A stretch of 11,715 nucleotides of DNA from Phycisphaerae bacterium (GCA_016935035.1 JAFGRR010000189.1:1-11715), one strand, 5' to 3'; shown: positions 1-7,338, counted from the first letter of the stretch. Program-made: numbers and translations. Notes: generated from the letters alone by a model not told the origin.

Positions 1-1100
1 GCGTCGGACTGCCACTTCTGCATCCAGACCGGGCAGGGCCAGCCGCGCTGTTCGGCCCAGACGGTTTCCGAATCCCAGTAGGCACCCTTGACGAGGCGCA
101 CGCCGACGGGCGTACCGCGACGTTTGGCGTATTCGACAATGCGATGGGCATCCTTGTCGCCATCGGTCAGGTACGCCTGCAAGACGATGCCGAAATGCGG
201 GTAATCGCGGAACTCATCCTCGACCAACAACTCCTCGAAGAGCTCGAGGGTGAGATCCTTGATGGCGTAATGCTCCATGTCCAGATGTAGGTGCACGCCG
301 CCTTCCATCGCCTTGCGCATCAGCGGACGCATCCGCTCCTTGGCACGCGACTTGGCAGCCTCGGCGGGCAGCGGGTCAAAGCCCGGGTAGAGCGACGTGA
401 TCTTGACGGAGACGTTGACGCGCGGGATCTGCTGGCCGTTGGCGCGGTCGATCAGCGGCACCTCGCTCCACTGGGTCGCGTGACGGGGCAGCTCGGTGAT
501 CAGCGTCATATAACGCTGAAGATAACTCTCGGCCTCGCTGGCGGAAACGGCAGCCTCGCCAAGCACGTCGATGGTGAAAGCCAGCGAGTTCTTGCGCATC
601 TTGCGGATGGCCTTGACCGCCTCGTCGACGTTCTGGCCAGCGATGAAACCACTGGCCATCATGGCCAGCGTCTTGCGCGACAGCCACACGAAGAACCGCG
701 CCGATGCCGAGTCCAGCCGTCGGAAGTTCATCAGCCACGACACCAGTCGGTAGAGCCGGTGGTCGAGCTTCTGGGGCTCGAGCTCGGCCAGGGCGGCCGC
801 CTGTTCGAGTTGTGGCGAACCGTGATGGCCGTTGCGTTCGGCGAGGTATTGCGGGTGAACGAAGTACTCGCGCATGTGGCGGGCAACTTCGACAGACTCG
901 TTGAGCGTGGGCATGGCGTCGATGAAGCGGAACGCTTGCACCTTCAGCCATTCGTATTGCATGAATTGCTGCATCATGCGTTCTTCCCACCACTCGTACC
1001 GCAACGGGCCGGCCGAGGCCGCCCGCGTGCGCGCGAACATCTCCCGGCCAAGCCGTTGTGTTAGTTCCTCGACTTGCTGCTTCGTGATATTGGTGGACAT
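1..1100 (-). CDS. putA: Proline dehydrogenase, PutA type (N-terminal part, cut by window edge)
   Basis: FAD-dependent oxidation of L-proline to pyrroline-5-carboxylate, the first step of proline catabolism. The frame is open for 366 codons from the ATG at 1100 to the left edge, so the C-terminus is missing. Residues 1-225 form a mostly helical arm. The TIM barrel starts near residue 228 with SVKITSLYP (K233), then LHLDMEHY (D274), LQAYLTDGD (Q308) and VRLVKGAYWDSE (R335, Y341). These have the same mutual spacing as K329, D370, Q404, R431 and Y437 of E. coli PutA as I remember them, a constant offset of 96. There is no ribbon-helix-helix DNA-binding domain before the arm, so it is not a trifunctional, self-repressing PutA. 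Whether a P5C dehydrogenase domain follows cannot be seen; the long N-terminal arm favours the bifunctional form. Only a weak AGGTAAGAGA purine stretch precedes the start. Longer plus-strand frames over this stretch are shadows. Confidence 0.93.
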   Translation of the reverse strand, partial: MSTNITKQQVEELTQRLGREMFARTRAASAGPLRYEWWEERMMQQFMQYEWLKVQAFRFIDAMPTLNESVEVARHMREYFVHPQYLAERNGHHGSPQLEQAAALAELEPQKLDHRLYRLVSWLMNFRRLDSASARFFVWLSRKTLAMMASGFIAGQNVDEAVKAIRKMRKNSLAFTIDVLGEAAVSASEAESYLQRYMTLITELPRHATQWSEVPLIDRANGQQIPRVNVSVKITSLYPGFDPLPAEAAKSRAKERMRPLMRKAMEGGVHLHLDMEHYAIKDLTLELFEELLVEDEFRDYPHFGIVLQAYLTDGDKDAHRIVEYAKRRGTPVGVRLVKGAYWDSETVWAEQRGWPCPVWMQKWQSD

Positions 1101-1104
1101 TCTC

Positions 1105-1221
1105 TTACCTGATGATCGAACGGTGCGGCCGAGGGCCGACCGATCGCAAGTACAACCGCATATCCGCGTGGCGGTTCCGCGCGTCCGGCTGGGCGGCGGT
1201 TTGGTTAGCGGGCTCGTGCAT
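1105..1221 (-). CDS. Possible 38-residue leader ORF upstream of putA
   Basis: A short frame begins at an ATG preceded by AGAGG with a 5-base gap. It ends in TAA four bases before the putA ATG, within the purine stretch that would serve as the putA ribosome site. That layout would allow translational coupling or a leader-peptide role. The encoded peptide (MHEPANQTAAQPDARN and onward) is arginine-rich and resembles no family I know. Composition alone could produce it in DNA this GC-rich. It is listed because of its position and ribosome site, not because of its product. Confidence 0.17.
   Translation of the reverse strand: MHEPANQTAAQPDARNRHADMRLYLRSVGPRPHRSIIR
1114..1145 (-). promoter_or_regulatory. 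Imperfect hairpin just upstream of the putA ribosome site
   Basis: On the plus strand GATC, GGT and CGGCC in the left arm can pair with GGCC(G), ACC and GATC in the right arm around a GAG loop, with small bulges. It ends 13 bases before the putA start codon, so in the mRNA it would sit beside the weak ribosome site. A role in translation control is inference only. Confidence 0.25.
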
Positions 1222-1259
1222 TACAACCTCTGGAGGCACCACTCGGTGAGGCTGATACG

Positions 1260-1282
1260 GGTCGCCTCGCCAAACGGCGACC
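1260..1282 (-). promoter_or_regulatory. Perfect 7-bp hairpin at the predicted putA mRNA 5' end
   Basis: GGTCGCC at 1260-1266 and GGCGACC at 1276-1282 are exact inverted repeats around a 9-base loop. The structure overlaps the transcription start expected from the promoter at 1286-1314. No T-run follows it on the minus strand, so it is not a classic terminator for the gene ending at 1345. It could stabilise the mRNA 5' end or be an operator. Function unknown. Confidence 0.35.
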
Positions 1283-1285
1283 GGC

Positions 1286-1314
1286 ATTCTAGCAATTCGG
1301 CGCCACCGCTCCAA
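1286..1314 (-). promoter_or_regulatory. Candidate sigma-70 promoter for putA
   Basis: The minus strand reads TTGGAG, 17 bases, then TAGAAT. The -10 box matches the consensus at five of six positions and the -35 at three of six, with ideal spacing. Transcription would start near 1279, giving a leader of about 180 bases. It is the best match in the 244-base gap before putA, and it would let putA be transcribed independently of the secreted-protein genes upstream. Confidence 0.4.
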
Positions 1315-1344
1315 TACAGCGCCCCTGGAATCGCGCGGCTCGGG

Positions 1345-4185
1345 TCAGAATCCGGTGATCAGCACCACGAACAGATCGATGTCGAACACGTCGACAACGC
1401 CGTCACCGTCGCAATCGGCCAGTTGATGGTCGCAGTCCGGGTAGGCTGCCTCGTACGCCTCCTGGTCCATAATGGCCAGGACAAAGGCGTCGATGTCAAA
1501 GACGTCAACGCTGCCGTCGCAGTTCACATCGCCTGTCCGCCAGCTCTGGCACTCGTCGGGGACGCCGTCGCCGTCGTCGTCCGCCGAGTACTGGCCGCGT
1601 GCCAGCACGGACAGGACAACGTCCGGGCTGACCATGCCGAGCTGGTTGCATGACCACTGCAACCCGTCGGTGCCATCGGACTGGTACCCGACAGACGCCG
1701 ACGCACCGTCGCTATAGCGCGTGTCGGCGAAGAAGGTGTCGAGATATAGCATCTGGGCAAACACGTCGCCTGCCGGCGTTTCAAACACCTGCACCTGGAA
1801 GGTTGCCTCGTCGCCGTCCAGCACCAAATCGCCCACGTAGTGCGGCCGGTTGTGCCACTGCACGATGAACACGCGGCCCGGCGCCATGCCCATGACCCAC
1901 CAATAAACGTTGCCGGTGGTGGCGTCCAGGTCATCCCAGAACGGGAAGAGCGCCTGGGCACCACCAAAGGCAAACTCGTCGGGAATCTCGTCATTGATCA
2001 GCGACAAATCCGTGTTGCCGCCAAAACCGAGCGCCCCGTTGTTGCTGATCTGGACGGCGGCGTCCGCGAACAGGTCGTTGGTGAAGGGCATCGCGACCTG
2101 CGCTACCTCGTTGTCGGCGAGGTTCAACGCCAGGCCGCTGCTGGAGATATCCGTCCAGCCGAGCACCGCGGCGGCTTGGTCCGTCAGACGCGGCGGCCAG
2201 ACGATCACGTCGCATTCGTCCGGCGTGCCGTTGGCGTTGCAGTCCGGACTTGTCGCGCTGGCGACATCACACTCGTCCGGCATCCCATTGCCGTTGCAGT
2301 CGTAGCTGGTGCCGACGAACAGGTCGCACTCGTCCGGGATGGTGTTACCGTTGCAGTCCGTGCTCGCACCGCCAACGGCAATATCACACTCGTCCGGCAC
2401 ATCATTGGCGTTACAGTCCAGGCTGGTGCCGACCTTGAGATCACACTCGTCGGGAATCGCGTTGAGGTTGCAGTCCGCGCTGGTGCCGGCGGCAATGTCG
2501 CACTCGTCCGGCACGTCATTCGCGTTGCAGTCCAGACTGGTTCCGGCGGCGGTGTCACAATCGTCGGGGATGCCATTGGCGTTGCAGTCGGTCTCGGTCG
2601 CGTCGGCGACGCCGTTGATGTTGCAGTCGGGATCGTCCCACAACAGCGGCAAGCCGTCGCCGCCGACAACCAGGCCGCCGCAGGTGTGCGGCACGCCGGT
2701 ATCACCGAGCCAGTCACCGTCGGTATCGACGCCGGCGTAGTCGGACCAGTAGTTGCCGCCGATGTACGGCTTGCCAAGGACGTTTGGGCCGGCAGCCTTG
2801 GTGACGTTCCACGTATTGCCGGCGGCGCTGACGGCGTTGGTAGCGTTGCGGAAGTAGTTGTCGTACACGGTGTTGCCAGTGCTGCTGGTCAGACGCAGGC
2901 CGGCGCTCGTGTTGTCGCGGAAGTAGTTGCCACTCAGCGTGCTGCTCTGGGTGTTGACGAGACGCACGCCGTTACCGTTTGCGTCGAGCGCATTGCCGGT
3001 GATAGCGTATCCGTAGCTCGCACGATTGGATCCGCTGGCCTCGCACAGGATACCGTCGGTGTTGTTTGCGATGATATTCGCAATGATGGTGTAAGTGTGC
3101 GAGTCTTTGCACTCGGGATAGACGTTGACGAGGCTGGCGTCATCATCGGTCCAGAGCCAGATACCCCTGGGGTTACCGCGCAGCGTATTGCCCTCGATCG
3201 TGTTCTCATGCCCGTGTTCGATCGCGATTCCGGCGGTGGAACAGTTGTTGGCCTGGTTGCCGCGAATCTCGTTCGTTGATGAGTAGCCGAGCCAATAGCC
3301 GTAATTGCAGTAGTCGGAGATGTTGTTCTCGAAGACGTTGCCCTGGCTGAAAGTCGCCTCAAAACCGTTGTTCGGGCTGTGCGAGCAGTCGTTGCCGGCG
3401 AAGTAGTTGTCGTTGTTCGGCCGGCGCTGGAGGCTGTGCGTCGCGCCGGCAAGAAACACGCCGTCGCCGCCGCCGACCAGGCTGTTGTTCAGAATCTGGT
3501 TGTTCGACGAGCCGTAGACCATCAGCAACGAGGCCGCGTCCGCCCCACTCCAGCCGTTGTAGTCGCGCGTGCAGAAATCGGCCGTGTTGTCGCGAATCGT
3601 CGAGTAGTCAGTGTCGTAGAGCGAAATGCCCCAGCCGGTGTTGTACGAGGCCTCGTTATATGCGACGAGCGCCTCGGTGCAGTTGAACAGGCTGATGCCG
3701 TTCTGCTGGTCGGACACGTCGCAGTACGTGATGGTTGCGCGATCGCAGTAGCGCAGCCAGATCGCATGCGAGTAGCTGCCGTTGGGGCCGTCGAAGATGT
3801 TGAGGAAGATCTCGCCCTCGGGCAGTTCCGGCGTATCCAGCACCTTGCAGCCCGTCACCGTCAGGTCGTCGCAGTCATAGAAGTGCATGCCGTGGTCGTA
3901 GTCACGCACGGTCAGGTTTTGCACCGTGAGATTCGCACGACCGCTGGCTTGGATGCCGTAGCCGACATCGTCGCCGTATATGGTCGTGTTGCCGCCGCCA
4001 ACGGTCAGGCCATCAGCGCTGATGGTTATCCCGTTTGGCAGATAGTAGATGCCCGTGCAGAAAGTGGTGTCGGACGTAACCACCATCCCGTCCGTGGGCA
4101 CGGTGCATTGCGCGGATACCGTCAGCGTCGCGGCCCACAGCCCCACCGCGATCGTACCCACGCCCCCCAACCGGCATTTGCTCAT
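1345..4185 (-). CDS. Secreted NosD-type beta-helix protein with acidic DCNxN repeats and dockerin-like tail
   Basis: Exported 946-residue protein of unknown substrate. A signal peptide with hydrophobic core at residues 9-24 ends at VSA-Q. Residues about 40-480 are a right-handed parallel beta-helix with many short N/G-rich turns (NxLxGN, NNxSDYCNYG). It closes with GNYWSDYAGVDTDGD, the motif ending many NosD/PGF-type helices. Residues 520-661 are a tandem block of a 19-residue unit with consensus DCNANxxPDECDxxxGTS. Residues 665-865 resemble a beta-sandwich module of bacterial secreted proteins (SNNGALGFG ... FPFWDDLD ... FIVQWHN). One further DDDGDGVPDECQ leads into a dockerin-like tail at 885-946 with two Ca-loop motifs, each followed by VDVFDID. 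The beta-helix family usually binds or cleaves polysaccharides; no catalytic triad could be assigned. AAGGAG lies nine bases before the ATG and supports this start. It is 57 bases downstream of the metalloprotease-like gene and probably shares its transcript. Confidence 0.92.
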   Translation of the reverse strand: MSKCRLGGVGTIAVGLWAATLTVSAQCTVPTDGMVVTSDTTFCTGIYYLPNGITISADGLTVGGGNTTIYGDDVGYGIQASGRANLTVQNLTVRDYDHGMHFYDCDDLTVTGCKVLDTPELPEGEIFLNIFDGPNGSYSHAIWLRYCDRATITYCDVSDQQNGISLFNCTEALVAYNEASYNTGWGISLYDTDYSTIRDNTADFCTRDYNGWSGADAASLLMVYGSSNNQILNNSLVGGGDGVFLAGATHSLQRRPNNDNYFAGNDCSHSPNNGFEATFSQGNVFENNISDYCNYGYWLGYSSTNEIRGNQANNCSTAGIAIEHGHENTIEGNTLRGNPRGIWLWTDDDASLVNVYPECKDSHTYTIIANIIANNTDGILCEASGSNRASYGYAITGNALDANGNGVRLVNTQSSTLSGNYFRDNTSAGLRLTSSTGNTVYDNYFRNATNAVSAAGNTWNVTKAAGPNVLGKPYIGGNYWSDYAGVDTDGDWLGDTGVPHTCGGLVVGGDGLPLLWDDPDCNINGVADATETDCNANGIPDDCDTAAGTSLDCNANDVPDECDIAAGTSADCNLNAIPDECDLKVGTSLDCNANDVPDECDIAVGGASTDCNGNTIPDECDLFVGTSYDCNGNGMPDECDVASATSPDCNANGTPDECDVIVWPPRLTDQAAAVLGWTDISSSGLALNLADNEVAQVAMPFTNDLFADAAVQISNNGALGFGGNTDLSLINDEIPDEFAFGGAQALFPFWDDLDATTGNVYWWVMGMAPGRVFIVQWHNRPHYVGDLVLDGDEATFQVQVFETPAGDVFAQMLYLDTFFADTRYSDGASASVGYQSDGTDGLQWSCNQLGMVSPDVVLSVLARGQYSADDDGDGVPDECQSWRTGDVNCDGSVDVFDIDAFVLAIMDQEAYEAAYPDCDHQLADCDGDGVVDVFDIDLFVVLITGF
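2205..2628 (-). repeat. Tandem 57-bp coding repeat (19-residue DCNxNxxPDECD unit), about 7.4 copies
   Basis: Within the beta-helix gene the unit recurs every 57 bases. In reading order the units begin DCNING, DCNANG, DCNAND, DCNLNA, DCNAND, DCNGNT, DCNGNG and DCNANG. One spacer is 20 residues (IAVGGAST), so the array is not perfectly in register. Each unit has two cysteines and several Asp/Asn, which suits a disulfide-pinned calcium-binding stalk like thrombospondin type 3 repeats. Third-position differences between units show the array is not a very recent expansion, though the two DCNANDVPDECDIA units stay close. Confidence 0.9.
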
Positions 4186-4211
4186 CGACGACTGCTCCTT
4201 ATATCCTCACT

Positions 4212-4227
4212 ACCAGAATCCGTGCCA
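4212..4227 (-). promoter_or_regulatory. Candidate sigma-54 (-24/-12) promoter before the beta-helix gene
   Basis: The minus strand reads TGGCACG, four bases, then CTGGT. The -24 part matches the TGGCACG consensus exactly and the spacing to the -12 element is correct. The -12 part has TG and the final T but G in place of the usual C of TTGCW, so the invariant GC is broken. Transcription would start about 4201, just in front of the AAGGAG ribosome site. The window also encodes a sigma-54 activator at 8518. A chance match in this GC-rich gap is quite possible. Confidence 0.22.
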
Positions 4228-4242
4228 CCGGCGCGACGGCGA

Positions 4243-7200
4243 TCACTTACCGCTGGTGATCGCCGCGACAAAGGCGTCGATGTCGAAGACGTCCGCCATG
4301 CCGTCCAGGTTGCAGTCGGCGTTGTTGACGTCGCAATCGGGATAGGCGGCTTCGTAGACGCCGGCGTCGATGATCGCCATGACGAACGAGTCGATGTCGA
4401 AGACATCGACCGCGCCATCACAGTTCGTGTCGCCCAGCGTATAGCCGTCAAAGCCCACGCCATCGAGCCACAGCGTGAAGCCGCCGCCGGCCGCGTCGGC
4501 GTGAATCTCGATGTAGTTGATGTTGTCGAGCGCCGGTGTGCCGGAGGTCGTGCGCGTCCAGGTATCGTCGCCGTTGATCGGAATGACGAACTCGACCCAT
4601 TGTCCCTGGGCGTCGTTGAGCAGGTTACCGTTTGGCTTGTACTGATAGTAGCCGCCACCCTCGGTGCCAATCACGACCCAGGGGCTGTAGTTCTGATAGC
4701 TGTTGGACGCGAGCGTGTAGGCCCAGAAGCGAATGGCGCTCTTGGTGGTGAGGTCCCACTGCGCTATGAACCCGGCCGGGTAGGTCACGTAGGTATCGTT
4801 GTACCACGTCGAAACGATCTTCAGCGCCGACGCGCCGACGTGCTTCCGCGCGCCGTCGTCAGTGAGGGTCACGAAAGATGCGAGATCGGGCCAACCATCC
4901 CAATTGCCGGAGTTCTGCTCGGTCATGTCGTCGAGTGGCTCGGTCTCGATGCCACCCTGGGCGGGGATCTCACGATCAAACGTCCAGACGGCGGTCTGGC
5001 CGCCCCAGTAGGCGTTGTTGGCCTCGGTGATCTCGAGCCAGCCATAGCCGGTCACGCCGCGATACGTGATCTCGAAATGCAACAGGCCGTTGGTGCCGAC
5101 GACGGCCACGTAACCGAAGGGGTTGTCGTGCAGTTCGTCGCCAGCGAATGTGACAGGCACTAGGTTCGGATCAATCGGAACGTTCGGCAACGTCCAGATG
5201 CCGTTCTCGTCGGTCATGCCCTGGGCCTTGACCTGGTCGGTGATGTACTCGCCCAACCCGGGCACCTCGGCTTTCTGGTACATGCGCACCAGCGCGCCGC
5301 TCAGGGGATAGCCGTCGTAGCCCACGACGCGCATCTGAATTGTCTGCGGCAGGCAATACAGATATTGCCCGTAGTAGCCATGCGCCTTGCTCAGCCAGTG
5401 ATCCATCGCCAGAACGCTGTTGTCGGCGTAGAACGGCGAGCAGCCGCGCATCAGTCCATCGGTCGCCCAGTACCCCTGGCCGGTCGCCAGATTGTTGCTG
5501 GCCGCCAAGTCCATTCGATACAGGTCGATCAGGCCCAACTGGTGCGACATCTCATGGCACAGGCCGTAGTCGATGTCCACATCGGCGTGGTAATAGCCGG
5601 GGCTGCGCGGATCACCGAAGCTCGGTGAGTGGTAGCGGAACGGGAAGATCGCGAAGGGTGAGCGCTCGATGCCAGGATCGGCGTCGTAGTCGTGGATCAC
5701 CTCGAGAACGTCGTAGTGCACGCGCTTGAGCCCACCCTTTTCCGCGAACATCGCGTTCATCTCTTCCGCGTGACGCCACAGCCAATCGACCATGTCGTCG
5801 GTGGCGGCCTGGGCATAGGTCGGCGAAAGCGCGTCGCGAAACTCCTCCAGCACGCCCAGATCGACATACGTCAGGAACGGAACCGACTTTGTGCCGATCG
5901 TGCGGACGTTGTTCTCTGGCCGCGCGTCAGTCACGTTGAGCGAGAACGCCAAGTCGTGCAGTTCGTCATCCCAGTTCACGACCACCGAAAACGTCGTGGT
6001 ATCGCCCGGCGCCAGCGCGACGCTGTAGTCCTGATCCTGAAGCGGCGCGCCATCCAGCGTCCACGACGTCGATACCGTGCCACTCCACGTGTTCGTGCCG
6101 CGGTTGCGCACTGCGGCCGTGTACGTCACCGGGTCGCCGGTGTCGGGCCAGCGCGGCGTTGATGCGTCCTGGCCGCCGCCCAGGCTGGTCGCGGCGGAAA
6201 AGACGTACGGACCGTAGCCGGATGGCTCGGTGACCTGGTAGTACGTGTAGTTTGGGTAATAGCGCGGATAGCGCGGCAGGCGCGACATGCTCGTGATCTG
6301 AAGATCGTTTTCATCGCGCGGCTTACGCGGGCCGATCATCGCCGGCCCCGTCTCGCCACTCGTCGGAAACACGACCGTCAACGCGTAGTAGTAATCGACA
6401 CCGTTGGATGCGGTCGTGTCTGTCCACGCGGTCGTCGTGCGACTGCTGATGGTATGAATCGGCGTGAGACCGGCGGTATCGGTAATGGGCACCGTGTCGC
6501 GGTATATGGCATAGTGGTTGAACAGGCCGCCGATGTCGGTCCAGGCCTGCCATTCGAACGCCACCTGGTTGTTGCCGGAGACGGCCATCAGTCCCTCGGG
6601 CGGCGCAAAGTCCACGTCGAACGTCAAGCCATCGAACCAAAGCTTGAAACCGGCATCCCAGGTGTCGGCGTGAAACTCGATGAAGCTGATATTCGTCAGG
6701 TCGGGATAGCCGACGGCTGTCCGGGTCCAGGTCTCGTCGCCGTTGAGCGGCACCTCGACATACAGCCAGGTATTGCGGGCTTCGTTGAGAAGGTCATAAG
6801 ACGGCTTGAACTCGAAGTAGAACGAGGAACCGGTGTAGAGCCGCAACCAGGGCGAACAACTCTGAAAACTCATGTTATCGTTCTGGGCATAGACCCAAAA
6901 CCCGACGCCGCCGCTGCCGGCGTTGTACAGGTCCCAGGCACCGTCCTCGGTCTTGGGCGCGAAGAGCCAGGTATCCATCCCACCGTCAGTCTCGAAGCGG
7001 ATCGACGCGCTGCCGACCTTGACGCGCGAGGTGTCGTCGTAGACCGCTGCACTGGCGCCTGCGGCACCAGCATCCCAGATCGCCGCATTACCCTCGGTCA
7101 ATTCGTCCGTCGCCGGCGGCGGCGCCGCCGTGGCGCTAGAAGAGGTCACTGACGACAGGATGATGACGGCGATCAGCGAACTGAGGATTCGATTGAACAT
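4243..7200 (-). CDS. Secreted M6-like zinc metalloprotease candidate with paired CBM-like modules and dockerin-like tail
   Basis: Exported 985-residue multidomain protein. The signal peptide ends near ATA-A (residue 25). Residues 33-198 are a carbohydrate-binding-like beta-sandwich. An FN3-like domain follows (199-285), then a CARDB-like domain (350-432). Residues 445-620 hold H549-E-M-S-H553-Q-L-G-L-I-D559-L-Y, the HExxHxxGxxD zinc site seen in M6 (immune inhibitor A-like) and similar peptidases; E550 would be the catalytic base and D559 the third ligand. DGLMRG at 581-586 could be the Met-turn. Residues 620-715 look like a carboxypeptidase-regulatory/CNA-B-like domain. Residues 752-918 repeat the first CBM-like module. 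Residues 923-985 are a dockerin-like tail. Cysteines C548 and C587 flank the active-site segment. TAGGAG lies nine bases before the ATG. The gene leads a probable two-gene operon with the beta-helix gene. Protease activity is inferred from the motif alone. Confidence 0.9.
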   Translation of the reverse strand: MFNRILSSLIAVIILSSVTSSSATAAPPPATDELTEGNAAIWDAGAAGASAAVYDDTSRVKVGSASIRFETDGGMDTWLFAPKTEDGAWDLYNAGSGGVGFWVYAQNDNMSFQSCSPWLRLYTGSSFYFEFKPSYDLLNEARNTWLYVEVPLNGDETWTRTAVGYPDLTNISFIEFHADTWDAGFKLWFDGLTFDVDFAPPEGLMAVSGNNQVAFEWQAWTDIGGLFNHYAIYRDTVPITDTAGLTPIHTISSRTTTAWTDTTASNGVDYYYALTVVFPTSGETGPAMIGPRKPRDENDLQITSMSRLPRYPRYYPNYTYYQVTEPSGYGPYVFSAATSLGGGQDASTPRWPDTGDPVTYTAAVRNRGTNTWSGTVSTSWTLDGAPLQDQDYSVALAPGDTTTFSVVVNWDDELHDLAFSLNVTDARPENNVRTIGTKSVPFLTYVDLGVLEEFRDALSPTYAQAATDDMVDWLWRHAEEMNAMFAEKGGLKRVHYDVLEVIHDYDADPGIERSPFAIFPFRYHSPSFGDPRSPGYYHADVDIDYGLCHEMSHQLGLIDLYRMDLAASNNLATGQGYWATDGLMRGCSPFYADNSVLAMDHWLSKAHGYYGQYLYCLPQTIQMRVVGYDGYPLSGALVRMYQKAEVPGLGEYITDQVKAQGMTDENGIWTLPNVPIDPNLVPVTFAGDELHDNPFGYVAVVGTNGLLHFEITYRGVTGYGWLEITEANNAYWGGQTAVWTFDREIPAQGGIETEPLDDMTEQNSGNWDGWPDLASFVTLTDDGARKHVGASALKIVSTWYNDTYVTYPAGFIAQWDLTTKSAIRFWAYTLASNSYQNYSPWVVIGTEGGGYYQYKPNGNLLNDAQGQWVEFVIPINGDDTWTRTTSGTPALDNINYIEIHADAAGGGFTLWLDGVGFDGYTLGDTNCDGAVDVFDIDSFVMAIIDAGVYEAAYPDCDVNNADCNLDGMADVFDIDAFVAAITSGK

Positions 7201-7247
7201 CCGGCGTAACTCCTAACACGCATACGGAGTCAGCGGTGTGTGGCCGG

Positions 7248-7271
7248 CCGCGCGTGCGTGCATGCGCGCGG
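7248..7271 (-). promoter_or_regulatory. Alternating purine-pyrimidine palindrome in the leader of the metalloprotease gene
   Basis: CCGCGCG and CGCGCGG form a perfect 7-bp inverted repeat around a 10-base loop. Bases 7249-7270 alternate pyrimidine and purine without a break for 22 bases, a pattern prone to form Z-DNA. It lies about 50 bases upstream of the start codon, between the predicted promoter and the ribosome site. In the transcript it would be a very stable hairpin. Role unknown. Confidence 0.45.
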
Positions 7272-7309
7272 TAGCACAGCGCAGGATAGAAACACCCCCG
7301 CTTGCGCCC

Positions 7310-7338
7310 AATCTAGCTCACTTGATACCCGGCAGCAA
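7310..7338 (-). promoter_or_regulatory. Candidate sigma-70 promoter of the two secreted-protein genes
   Basis: The minus strand reads TTGCTG, 17 bases, then TAGATT. Four of six -10 positions and at least three of six -35 positions match consensus. Start of transcription would be near 7303, giving a leader of about 100 bases that contains the GC-rich hairpin at 7248-7271. Its wording closely resembles the putA promoter candidate (TTGGAG, 17, TAGAAT). Confidence 0.35.

Noticed and set aside
291..1064. Plus- and minus-strand frames overlapping putA in other phases
   Set aside because: The minus-strand frame starting at 1100 encodes all the conserved proline dehydrogenase motifs at native spacing. 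The others give arginine/histidine-rich nonsense.
2205..2628. CRISPR-like spacing of the 57-bp repeats
   Set aside because: The periodicity is in the coding frame, the units diverge at third positions, and there are no unique spacers between identical repeats.
1840..3279. Long plus-strand open frame (479 codons) opposite the beta-helix gene
   Set aside because: It is the antisense shadow of a clear gene with signal peptide and known domains. Its product is a valine/alanine-rich string with periodic text caused by the 57-bp repeats, and it has no domain.
3379..5163. Plus-strand open frame of 594 codons spanning the gap between the two secreted genes
   Set aside because: It runs opposite both real genes and across their gap. 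The product is low-complexity V/A/R/G/D text, as expected from the complement of GC-rich codons, and lacks any recognisable motif.
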